Origin: Chloroflexota bacterium
Lineage (GTDB): Bacteria > Chloroflexota > Limnocylindria > QHBO01
Assembly (NCBI GenBank): GCA_005880165.1
Contig: VBJP01000258.1
Span: forward strand, 1 to 6,235
DNA length: 6,235 bases
Direction of reading: 5' to 3'
A program made the translations under genes and the position numbers. Shown one piece after another: positions 1 to 4,765 of the stretch. The notes below the pieces were generated by a model. The model ran no database searches and was not told where the DNA came from. It was given only the letters and a program-made list of their open reading frames with translations. The stretch's first letter is position 1, and each line of letters opens with the position of its first letter.

Positions 1-1
1 C

Positions 2-598
2 GGCGAGACCGATGGCGCCGCTGCCGCGGCCAACGGCAACGGCGCCGGCATGACGGAGATGCCCGAGCGTCCGGGCGCACTGCCCTCCCCGCCGGCGGGC
101 CCGCTCACCTCTGTGGCCGAGACGGCCCTTAGGGACAGACCGGCAACGGACGACGACAAGGCACGCAAGCGCGCGGAGTCGCAGGAGCGCGCTGCGCTGA
201 TGGCGCAGCTGTCCTCTGAAGTCAAGCTGGCCGTCGCCAGGAAGGAGCTGACGCTCGTCGAGGCACTGGCGCAGGCAGACCTCGCGGTGCCGGAATGGCT
301 TCGCACAGGTGCAAGCGGACCGGCACCCGCGGCCGTAGCGCCGGGCGAGGTCACGATCAGCGCGACTGATACGGATCCGCGGACGCGGGACCAACCGACC
401 GAGCTCGCCCCGCAGAGCCCCGAGGCCGGTGCCGAGCAGGTCGATCCAAAGGAGGCAAAACGCGCCGAGGCCCAGCGCAAGCTGGCAGTCATGCAGCGCC
501 TGCCGTCGGAGCTGAAGCTCCGCGTGGCCAAACGGGAGATCAGCCTGGAGGACGCCCTCCGCGAGGCCGGCGTATCGCCGGACAAGGAGCCTGCATGA
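2..598 (+). CDS. C-terminal part of an unrecognised protein with a duplicated charged helical module (5' end outside window)
   Basis: I do not recognise this protein. The frame is open from the window edge (base 2) to the TGA at 596-598. The first ATG is at 50, but it has no Shine-Dalgarno sequence or -10-like hexamer before it, and the 16 codons upstream encode an Ala/Gly/Asn-rich linker, so the gene probably starts further left. Numbered from the ATG at 50 (182 residues), it has a Pro/Ala-rich stretch, module A (about 37-77), an acidic Pro/Ala-rich linker (about 80-130) and module B (about 134-175). The modules align without gaps at an offset of 97 residues and share K/R-rich starts, 'SE(V/L)KL' and a final 'L..AL..A'. 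Each looks like two or three amphipathic helices. There is no signal peptide or membrane segment. The stop overlaps the next ATG (ATGA), so the RDD gene is translationally coupled. The low-complexity beginning could be the tail of a larger enzyme, possibly another oxidoreductase subunit, but that is a guess. Confidence 0.7.
   Translation, partial: GETDGAAAAANGNGAGMTEMPERPGALPSPPAGPLTSVAETALRDRPATDDDKARKRAESQERAALMAQLSSEVKLAVARKELTLVEALAQADLAVPEWLRTGASGPAPAAVAPGEVTISATDTDPRTRDQPTELAPQSPEAGAEQVDPKEAKRAEAQRKLAVMQRLPSELKLRVAKREISLEDALREAGVSPDKEPA
159..577 (+). repeat. Duplicated protein module (two copies, 291 bases apart)
   Basis: Residues 37-76 and 134-173 of the left-edge protein (numbered from the ATG at 50) align without gaps. 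By eye, 20 of 40 positions are identical, including the Met, the SE.KL run, VA, a conserved Glu and the closing L..AL..A. The DNA copies have diverged, so this is an old protein-level duplication, not a recent DNA repeat. The span covers copy A, the disordered linker and copy B. Confidence 0.75.
584..589 (+). promoter_or_regulatory. Shine-Dalgarno sequence for the RDD gene
   Basis: AAGGAG lies 5 bases before the ATG at 595, inside the end of the preceding gene. With the ATGA stop/start overlap, it fixes 595 as the RDD start and indicates co-translation with the upstream gene. Confidence 0.6.
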
Positions 599-1101
599 GG
601 GTCAGCGCCGATCCGGGCTGGACACCGCCAGCCCAGCCCGTGGGACCGGCGACAGGCCTTCGCTACGGTGGTTTCTGGATCCGGACGCTCGCTTACCTCA
701 TCGACGTACTCCTGCTGGCGATCGTCATGGCCGTGCTGGCAAAGCTGGCGGGAATCGGGTTCTATGACTCACGGTGCGGGACGTCACCGTGAACGCATTC
801 TCCAGCCCCTCGTACTCCATCTCATTCAACCCGGTCTCGGGGCTTGTTGCCCTCGTCTACTTCGCCGGACTGTGGTGGGGTTCGTGGTCAGACGGTCGAG
901 ATGATCCCGTTCAACCTCCGGATCCGGAGGGCGGTCGACGGGCAGCCGATTGGGCCCGGGCGAGCGATTGGCCGCTTCTTCGGGCTAGCCCTCTCGTTCT
1001 TCGTCTTTGCCATCGGCGTGATCTGGGTCGCGGCCGATGGCCGCAAGCAGGGGTGGCACGACAAGCTGGCTGGCACCGTGGTCGTTCGCCCAAGCGGGTA
1101 G
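595..1101 (+). pseudogene. RDD-family membrane protein, interrupted by two frameshifts
   Basis: RDD proteins are small integral membrane proteins, mostly of unknown function; some are linked to ion transport. The first frame gives a Pro-rich N-terminus, then 'GGFWIRTLAYLID', with the Arg and Asp that name the family, leading into membrane segment 1 (about residues 32-53). It stops early at 790-792. The family sequence resumes one frame over from about 784: 'VTVNAFSSPSYSISFNPVSG', then membrane segment 2 ending in 'YFAGLWWGSW'. Near 886-890 it returns to the first frame with 'GQTVEMIPFNLRI', a third membrane segment and the typical end 'KQGWHDKLAGTVVV', stopping at 1099-1101. Adding one G near 784 restores 'GTVTVNAF'. 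The second site needs one base fewer or two (or five) more. The shifts compensate, so start and stop belong together and the repaired product would be about 168-170 residues. Real decay or sequencing error are both possible. Confidence 0.8.
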
Positions 1102-1104
1102 ACT
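1099..1104 (+). promoter_or_regulatory. Leaderless -10 element for the oxidoreductase gamma subunit gene
   Basis: TAGACT is followed by exactly 7 bases and then the ATG at 1112. A TANNNT hexamer at this distance puts the transcription start at or next to the A of ATG. There is no Shine-Dalgarno sequence before that ATG, as expected for a leaderless mRNA. The hexamer includes the TAG stop codon of the RDD gene (1099-1101). No convincing -35 is visible. Confidence 0.5.
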
Positions 1105-1111
1105 CGGATCC

Positions 1112-1738
1112 ATGGCAACGTCGATCGCGCTCGACGGAGTGGGTGGCCAGGGCGTCCGAGTGATCGCCGGCGTGCTCGGCAACCTGTTGGCGCGGATGGG
1201 CAAGCAGGTGACCGTGCTCTTCGATTACGACTCGTCGGTGCGTGGCTCGATGTCCGATGCCTTCGTGATCTTCGACGACGCGCCGATCGCCAACCCGGTG
1301 GTCGAGGATGCAGACATCCTGCTCAAGCTGGCCAACCGCGGTCACCTGCGGATCCAGGGGCGCAAGGTGGTCAGCGACCTCGGGCTGGCGAGCCCTGGGG
1401 ACGAGCAGAGCCCGTTCGCGGCGCTCGGCAGCCAGCACTTCGGCAAGGAGCTGTTCGGCAACATGATCGCCCTCGGCCGGCTGCTGCGACTGGCGGCGAT
1501 CGACTACAACGAGCGGGCGATTCGCGAGTCACTTCCGCGTCGCTTCGTCGACGAGAACCTGGCGGCCATCCGCTTCGGGTTCGACCTGACCGATGAAGAG
1601 ATCGCGCGCTTGGCGTCGGAGGCGCCGCCTTCGCGCTTCGAGATGAACGCCGCGGCGACCGCCCCGGCGCCTGTCCGCGGCCTAGATGCGGCGTATGAGA
1701 CGCCCGTGGCGCCTGTGTCCGGCAGCGAGACCGGATAG
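1112..1738 (+). CDS. 2-oxoacid:acceptor (ferredoxin) oxidoreductase, gamma subunit
   Basis: This matches the pyruvate/ketoisovalerate oxidoreductase gamma family. These subunits work with alpha and thiamine-diphosphate-binding beta subunits in the cytoplasm to oxidise a 2-oxoacid to its acyl-CoA, usually passing electrons to ferredoxin. The 208-residue product has the family N-terminal motif GVGGQGV at residues 9-15, then 'DYDSSVRGSMSDAFVIFDD' (about 38-56), where the family carries its conserved Arg-Gly, then 'NPVVEDADILLKL', and later 'FGNMIALGRLLRL' and 'FVDENLAAIRFGF'. Length is normal. The last 35 residues are a Pro/Ala-rich tail, probably disordered. I chose ATG 1112 because the family motif begins just after it and a leaderless -10 lies in front; an in-frame ATG at 1037 lies inside the RDD gene. 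No alpha or beta subunit is in the window; they may lie to the left. The substrate (pyruvate, 2-oxoglutarate, branched-chain or aryl 2-oxoacid) cannot be told from this subunit. Confidence 0.85.
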   Translation: MATSIALDGVGGQGVRVIAGVLGNLLARMGKQVTVLFDYDSSVRGSMSDAFVIFDDAPIANPVVEDADILLKLANRGHLRIQGRKVVSDLGLASPGDEQSPFAALGSQHFGKELFGNMIALGRLLRLAAIDYNERAIRESLPRRFVDENLAAIRFGFDLTDEEIARLASEAPPSRFEMNAAATAPAPVRGLDAAYETPVAPVSGSETG

Positions 1739-1759
1739 CCGGCGATGGCTGGCTCGGGT

Positions 1760-2109
1760 TCACGCGGCGAGCGTGGCGTCCAGCTTGGTGAACGCTTCGA
1801 GCCAGCCCCCCTCACTGCGGGACACGAGGTGCTCCGGCAGCCACTGGCGGACCTCGAGTCGCGTCCCGTCCGTCAGCCTCGTCGTGGAACTCGATTCGGA
1901 CCCTCGTCTCGAACGGCTCGAAGCCCCCGGGCAGCTGACCGGTCACGTGCATCGTGCCGTCGAGCAGCTCGCCGTCGACGACCTCCGCAAGGTCGCAGAA
2001 TGGCAAAGCCAAGGCCCACCGGGGGTACGGCGACCAGGTCGCGCTCAGGACCCAGCTGGGCCTCATGCCAAACCCGGCGAACGGTTAGCGCAAGCCGGCC
2101 CGCGTGAGG
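1760..2109 (-). pseudogene. AHSA1/SRPBCC-like gene remnant with several frameshifts
   Basis: Read on the minus strand, the C-terminal part is clear. 'GTMHVTGQLPGGFEPFETRV' and 'RIEFHDEADG' come first. After a one-base shift at the G run 1865-1867 follow 'TRLEVRQWLPEHLVSRSEGG' and 'WLEAFTKLDATLAA' with TGA at 1760-1762. The pattern of a beta strand, TRLEVRQ and a final helix starting GGW..AF.KL..LA is typical of the AHSA1 (activator of Hsp90 ATPase homologue) branch of SRPBCC ligand-binding folds. Upstream, a second shift is needed at the C run 2021-2025, joining 'LALTVRRVWHEAQLGPERDL' to 'RWALALPFCDLAEVVDGELL'. The readable N-terminal part is shorter than the family norm (about 140-160 residues) and poorly matched, so internal sequence is probably missing. 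It is convergent with the gamma subunit gene, 21 bases apart. The family assignment rests on the C-terminus; the 5' limit is approximate. Confidence 0.55.
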
Positions 2110-2112
2110 TCA

Positions 2113-2195
2113 GCGGCCAATCGCCTGCTCGGGGTCCACACCCGTCTCCTGGCCCCGCAGCGCCGCGTTATCCCACGTAGCGGCCGTTCCATGCC
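2113..2195 (-). other. Short coding-looking stretch of unknown origin between the AHSA1-like remnant and the DapA-like gene
   Basis: On the minus strand a frame reads 'DNAALRGQETGVDPEQAIGR' and ends at TGA 2110-2112. A neighbouring frame just upstream gives 'VDKAWNGRYVG', starting with GTG, and one base change would join the two into about 30 residues. The composition looks protein-like, but the piece is too short to identify. It may be the decayed 5' part of the AHSA1-like gene, the remains of another small gene, or chance. Nothing else is recognisable between the stop of the DapA-like gene (2213) and 2112. Confidence 0.2.
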
Positions 2196-2212
2196 TTGTC
2201 CACCTTACCCGG

Positions 2213-3080
2213 CTATGTAGCGGCGGTGGGTATCTCGGACGCGACAGCAGCATCGAGGCGCTCAGCCTCATCGTGGGTCAGGGAACGCATCGGGGGACGC
2301 AGGTTGGGGGATATCGGCACACCGCGAAGGCCGAGCACGTGCTTCACGGCGGCGATGAAGGGACCGCCACTCGCCTCCATGGCACCGCGCAGGGCTTCGA
2401 GTCGGGCTTCGCCGGCAGCATCCGGACGGTCCAGGGCGGCGCGGAGTGCCTCGGGGAATGCGGCCGCCAACCCGGACACCGCACCCACCGCTCCGGCGGC
2501 AAGCGCCCGCGGGATCAGCGGCTCCTGTCCGACGAACACCGGCAGGCCCGTCCCGAAATAGGGCTCGACCCTCTCCCAGGGAGATTCGCTGACCTTCAGA
2601 CCGGCGAGGTTGCCGACCGCACTGCGAACGCGTTCGATCGCGGCCAGGCTCACCGGATACCCGCTACGTGCCGCGAAGCAGTAGATGAAGAATGGGAGCG
2701 GCGCGCAGGCGCGTGCGGCGGCGACCAGGTGGTCCGCCAGCGCGACCTCATCGAGCGGGAAGTAGGGAGGCGGAATGACCGCAACCGCATCGGCGCCGAT
2801 CTCGGCTGCATGCGCCGCGAGGTCGGCGGTGTCCCGCGTCGTCTGCGCCCCGGCGTGGACGATAAGCGTTTCCCGCAGCGCCGCGCGGAAGATCAGTGGT
2901 AAGCAGCACGCCCTCGCCGGTCGTGCCGCAGGCGAAGATGCCATCTGCGCCGCCATCGGTCAGGAAGCTGACATACGGCCAGATCGCGGCTTCGTCGAGA
3001 GCCGACCCGCCATCCGTCAGGGGAGTCGCCGCGGCGACGATCAGAAGGGGCGCCTGAGCGCCGAAAGGAGCCTCTGCCAT
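2213..3080 (-). pseudogene. DapA/N-acetylneuraminate lyase-family aldolase, frameshifted by a probable deletion of about 23 bases
   Basis: This family forms (beta/alpha)8 barrels that cleave or condense 2-oxoacids through a Schiff-base lysine. The N-terminal frame (3080 down to about 2892) carries the strand-1 pattern 'VAAATPLTDGG' and the family motif GTTGEG. The other frame (about 2893 to 2213) carries 'LIVHAGAQTT', 'ADAVAVIPPPYFPL', the Tyr of 'FFIYCF' (codon 2681-2683) and the Schiff-base Lys of 'NLAGLKVSES' (codon 2594-2596). At the junction, between GTTGEGVLLTTD and FRAALRE, about 8 residues normally found in the family (the helix beginning 'DER') are missing. Losing 23 bases accounts for both the gap and the frame change and would restore an 891-base gene of 296 residues, a normal length. 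The ATG at 3078-3080 is preferred over one at 3131 because a leaderless -10 lies 7 bases upstream. The family also includes hydratase-aldolases of catabolic pathways, so the substrate is open. As it stands, no functional barrel is encoded. Confidence 0.8.
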
Positions 3081-3087
3081 CGCTCGA

Positions 3088-3093
3088 ACATTA
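3088..3093 (-). promoter_or_regulatory. Leaderless -10 element for the DapA-like gene
   Basis: On the minus strand TAATGT is followed by 7 bases and then the ATG at 3080-3078, the same geometry as at 1099-1112 on the other strand. There is no Shine-Dalgarno sequence before this ATG. The match in spacing at two independent starts strengthens both calls. Confidence 0.5.
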
Positions 3094-3115
3094 GCGGCTC
3101 GAAAGTGACCCGGTG

Positions 3116-3121
3116 TAGACT
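3116..3121 (+). promoter_or_regulatory. Possible -10 element for the ferredoxin operon
   Basis: TAGACT, identical to the hexamer at 1099-1104, lies in the 81-base gap between the divergent DapA-like and ferredoxin genes. It is 40 bases from the ferredoxin ATG, so transcription would start near 3128 and leave a leader of about 34 bases containing the ribosome site at 3146-3150. No clear -35 is visible; TTAGCG at 3091-3096 would be 19 bases away. Confidence 0.35.
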
Positions 3122-3145
3122 CAAACGGCATTCGCGATCACGCGC

Positions 3146-3150
3146 GAGGA
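3146..3150 (+). promoter_or_regulatory. Probable ribosome binding site of the ferredoxin gene
   Basis: GAGGA lies 11 bases before the ATG at 3162. The spacing is long but usable. It supports 3162 as the start rather than an upstream in-frame codon. Confidence 0.4.
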
Positions 3151-3161
3151 CGCAACAACCC

Positions 3162-3404
3162 ATGACCTACGTCATCGTCGAACCGTGCATCGGCGTCAAG
3201 GACGCCAGCTGCGTCGACGTCTGCCCGGTCGACTGCATCCACGCCAAGGACGAGGACACGATGTACTTCATCGATCCGGAGGAGTGCATCGACTGTGGCG
3301 CATGCGAGCCGGAGTGCCCGGTGACCGCGATCTTCGCGGAGGACGCGGTCCCCGACCAGTGGCAGAACTACATCCAGATCAACGCTGACTACTTCGCCAA
3401 GTAG
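3162..3404 (+). CDS. fdxA: 7Fe-8S ferredoxin ([3Fe-4S][4Fe-4S])
   Basis: This is a small soluble electron carrier of 80 residues, intact and of normal length. The cysteines follow the 7Fe ferredoxin pattern of Azotobacter FdI and FdxA proteins. C9, C17 and C52 would hold the [3Fe-4S] cluster. C21, C42, C45 and C48 would hold the [4Fe-4S] cluster. C25 corresponds to the free cysteine next to the clusters. 'SCVDVCPVDCI' and 'CIDCGACEPECPVTAIF' are the two cluster segments, and the ending 'VPDQWQNYIQINADYF' is also typical. It is the first gene of an operon: the EthD gene starts 3 bases after its stop, followed by a crotonase. Its likely partners are ferredoxin-dependent enzymes such as a 2-oxoacid oxidoreductase, whose gamma subunit is encoded 1.4 kb upstream. 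Confidence in the family is very high; the physiological partner is inferred. Confidence 0.95.
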   Translation: MTYVIVEPCIGVKDASCVDVCPVDCIHAKDEDTMYFIDPEECIDCGACEPECPVTAIFAEDAVPDQWQNYIQINADYFAK

Positions 3405-3407
3405 CAC

Positions 3408-3749
3408 GTGCCCGTTCGCCTGATCGCCCTCTACCAGGCGCCCGCCGATCCCGAGGCCTTCGATCGGCACTACCACGAGGTGCATACCCCGATCGTGCTG
3501 CGCTATCCCGGGCTGCGAGAGCTGATCGTTGGCAACGTCGAGCCGATGGGTCCGCGCTCGGTGCCGTACTACCTGTCCACCCAGATGGTCTTTGACACCC
3601 GTGAAGACCTCGACGTGGCGATGGCGAGCGAGGCGGGGATCGAGAGCGGGCGCGATCTGCGCAACTTCGCAACCGCTGGTGTCACGCTCTATGTGGCCGA
3701 TGACGCGTCGACCACGGTCGTGCGGCCGGGCAAGGCAGGAGGCGCCTGA
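3408..3749 (+). CDS. EthD-domain protein (dimeric alpha/beta barrel)
   Basis: The product has 113 residues and resembles the EthD family: small ferredoxin-like-fold proteins that dimerise and often sit in degradation operons without a proven reaction. Visible family features are 'VRLIALYQAPADPEAFDRHY' at the N-terminus, the conserved H..HTP segment (H21, H26, P28), 'PGLRELIVGNV', 'YYLSTQMVFDTREDLDVAMA' and the closing 'FATAGVTLYVAD'. The last 12 or so residues are a flexible tail. The start is a GTG, 3 bases after the ferredoxin stop and without a good Shine-Dalgarno sequence, so translation probably depends on coupling to the ferredoxin gene. The stop overlaps the next ATG by one base. By context it may be an auxiliary factor or small isomerase/oxygenase-like partner in the same pathway; no specific function can be read. 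Confidence 0.85.
   Translation: MPVRLIALYQAPADPEAFDRHYHEVHTPIVLRYPGLRELIVGNVEPMGPRSVPYYLSTQMVFDTREDLDVAMASEAGIESGRDLRNFATAGVTLYVADDASTTVVRPGKAGGA
3737..3742 (+). promoter_or_regulatory. Strong Shine-Dalgarno sequence for the zinc-ribbon crotonase
   Basis: A perfect AGGAGG lies 6 bases before the ATG at 3749. It fixes that start, although the ATG overlaps the EthD stop codon. It also suggests the crotonase is translated more strongly than the EthD protein, which has no such site. Confidence 0.75.
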
Positions 3750-4714
3750 TGGCCGTGCGAGAGCCGGAATCGCCGGCCGCCGCGGCGGCGGAGGCGTTCG
3801 GGTTCGACCGGATCCGGTACGCCAAAGATGCCAACACCGCAGTGGCGACGGTCACCATCGATCGCCAGGCGGTGCTGAACTGCTTCGACTTCCAGACGCT
3901 GCGTGAGATGGCCCGGGCATTCGAGGACGCCTCGTGGGACGAGGGAGCCGCCGTGGTGGTGGTCACCGGCGCCGGCGATCGCGCCTTCTCGACCGGCGCC
4001 GATCTCGACGAGCAGGCCGCCATGGGCAAGACCAGCGGCCAGTACTGGCGCTGGATGGGCGCCTTCATCGAGATGCACGACCGGCTGCGCCAGATCGGCA
4101 AGCCGACCATCGCGCGCATCAACGGGATCGCGGTTGGTGGTGGGCAGGAGCTGCAGCTGGCGTGCGACTTCGCGGTCATGGTCGACGACGCCTTCCTGCA
4201 GCACGTCGGGCCCGAGCACGGCTCCGTCCCGGCCGGAGGGGCGACGCAGTGGCTGCCGCTCACGATCGGTGACCGGCGGGCGCGCGAGATGATCCTTCTC
4301 TGCGAGCCGATCAGCGCGCAGCAGGCGTTCGAATGGGGATTGGTCACGCGCATCGTTCCCCGAGCGGATCTGGACGGTGCGGTCGCTGAGCTTGCCGAGA
4401 AGCTGCGGCGCAAGCTGCCGGAGACGGTGCGCTACACGAAGACCCAGCTCAACTGGTGGCGGGACCTGGTCTGGTCGCAGACCATCACCCATGCTCGCGA
4501 CTGGCTCGCCATCCACTCGACCTCGGACGAGGTGCAGGAGGCGGTCGACGCCTTCCACGCCAAGCGCGAACCGCAGTACGAGATGCTGCGCGCCTACCAG
4601 GCCGCCGTCGGCCGCACCTGTCCCGCCTGCGGAGAGACCGGGTTGCCGGCCCGCTACGACTTCTGCGGAGCATGCGGGGCTCCGCTCACCGCGCTCGCTG
4701 AGGGTGTGCCGTGA
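3749..4714 (+). CDS. Enoyl-CoA hydratase/isomerase (crotonase) family protein with a C-terminal zinc ribbon
   Basis: The product has 321 residues against about 260 for a plain crotonase. An Ala/Pro-rich leader (1-20) precedes the fold. 'AFSTGADL' (79-86) and 'GIAVGGGQEL' (126-135) supply the two oxyanion-hole segments. Glu134 and Glu156 match the two catalytic acids of rat enoyl-CoA hydratase, although the gap between them is 22 rather than 20 residues. The loop 'GPEHGSVPAGGATQWLP' (154-170) and 'RRAREMILLCEPISAQQAFE' resemble the GPK.GS loop of MenB and of BamA-type ring-opening hydrolases, with Glu in place of their Lys. After the fold, C291-P-A-C294 and C306-G-A-C309 form a zinc ribbon, uncommon in this family. 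The product probably acts on an acyl-CoA in the cytoplasm: hydration, isomerisation or C-C hydrolysis. It is the third gene of the ferredoxin operon, with a TGATG overlap. The exact substrate is unknown. Confidence 0.88.
   Translation: MAVREPESPAAAAAEAFGFDRIRYAKDANTAVATVTIDRQAVLNCFDFQTLREMARAFEDASWDEGAAVVVVTGAGDRAFSTGADLDEQAAMGKTSGQYWRWMGAFIEMHDRLRQIGKPTIARINGIAVGGGQELQLACDFAVMVDDAFLQHVGPEHGSVPAGGATQWLPLTIGDRRAREMILLCEPISAQQAFEWGLVTRIVPRADLDGAVAELAEKLRRKLPETVRYTKTQLNWWRDLVWSQTITHARDWLAIHSTSDEVQEAVDAFHAKREPQYEMLRAYQAAVGRTCPACGETGLPARYDFCGACGAPLTALAEGVP
4619..4677 (+). other. C-terminal zinc-ribbon segment of the crotonase
   Basis: This stretch encodes residues 291-309 of the crotonase: CPAC, eleven residues, then CGAC. 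Two CxxC knuckles at that distance are a standard zinc ribbon. It lies beyond the crotonase fold, separated by a Tyr/Arg/Ala-rich helix, and is followed by only 12 residues. It probably serves for oligomerisation or partner binding. Confidence 0.75.
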
Positions 4715-4751
4715 TTCGGCTGGCAGCCGATGGTCGCGATCGCCTTTCTGC

Positions 4752-4757
4752 CAGATT
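4752..4757 (+). promoter_or_regulatory. Possible weak leaderless -10 element for the second crotonase
   Basis: CAGATT lies 8 bases before the ATG at 4766 and differs from TAGACT at two positions. The ATG has no Shine-Dalgarno sequence, which agrees with leaderless initiation or read-through from the operon upstream. The evidence is weaker than at 1099 or 3088. Confidence 0.25.
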
Positions 4758-4765
4758 CTCGTCCC

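Noticed and set aside
595..1101. Programmed ribosomal frameshifting in the RDD gene
   Set aside because: Two shifts in opposite directions would be needed, and no slippery heptamer with a downstream structure is evident at either site.
1037..1111. Earlier in-frame ATG (1037) as the gamma subunit start
   Set aside because: It falls inside the RDD coding region, and the extra 25 residues do not look like the family's N-terminus.
911..1438. A 175-codon minus-strand frame
   Set aside because: It lies opposite the RDD end and the gamma subunit, is rich in His/Arg/Ala, and shows no family motif.
1730..1760. A rho-independent terminator between the convergent genes
   Set aside because: Only 4-base stems (CCGG/CCGG, AGCC/GGCT) are visible, with no T-run on either strand.
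1686..2180. Plus-strand open frames over the 1739-2212 gap
   Set aside because: They are Arg/Pro/Ser-rich with no motif, while the opposite strand gives an AHSA1-type C-terminus.
2273..2902. A 209-codon plus-strand frame
   Set aside because: It is antisense to the DapA-like gene, whose Schiff-base Lys and Tyr segments are clear on the minus strand.
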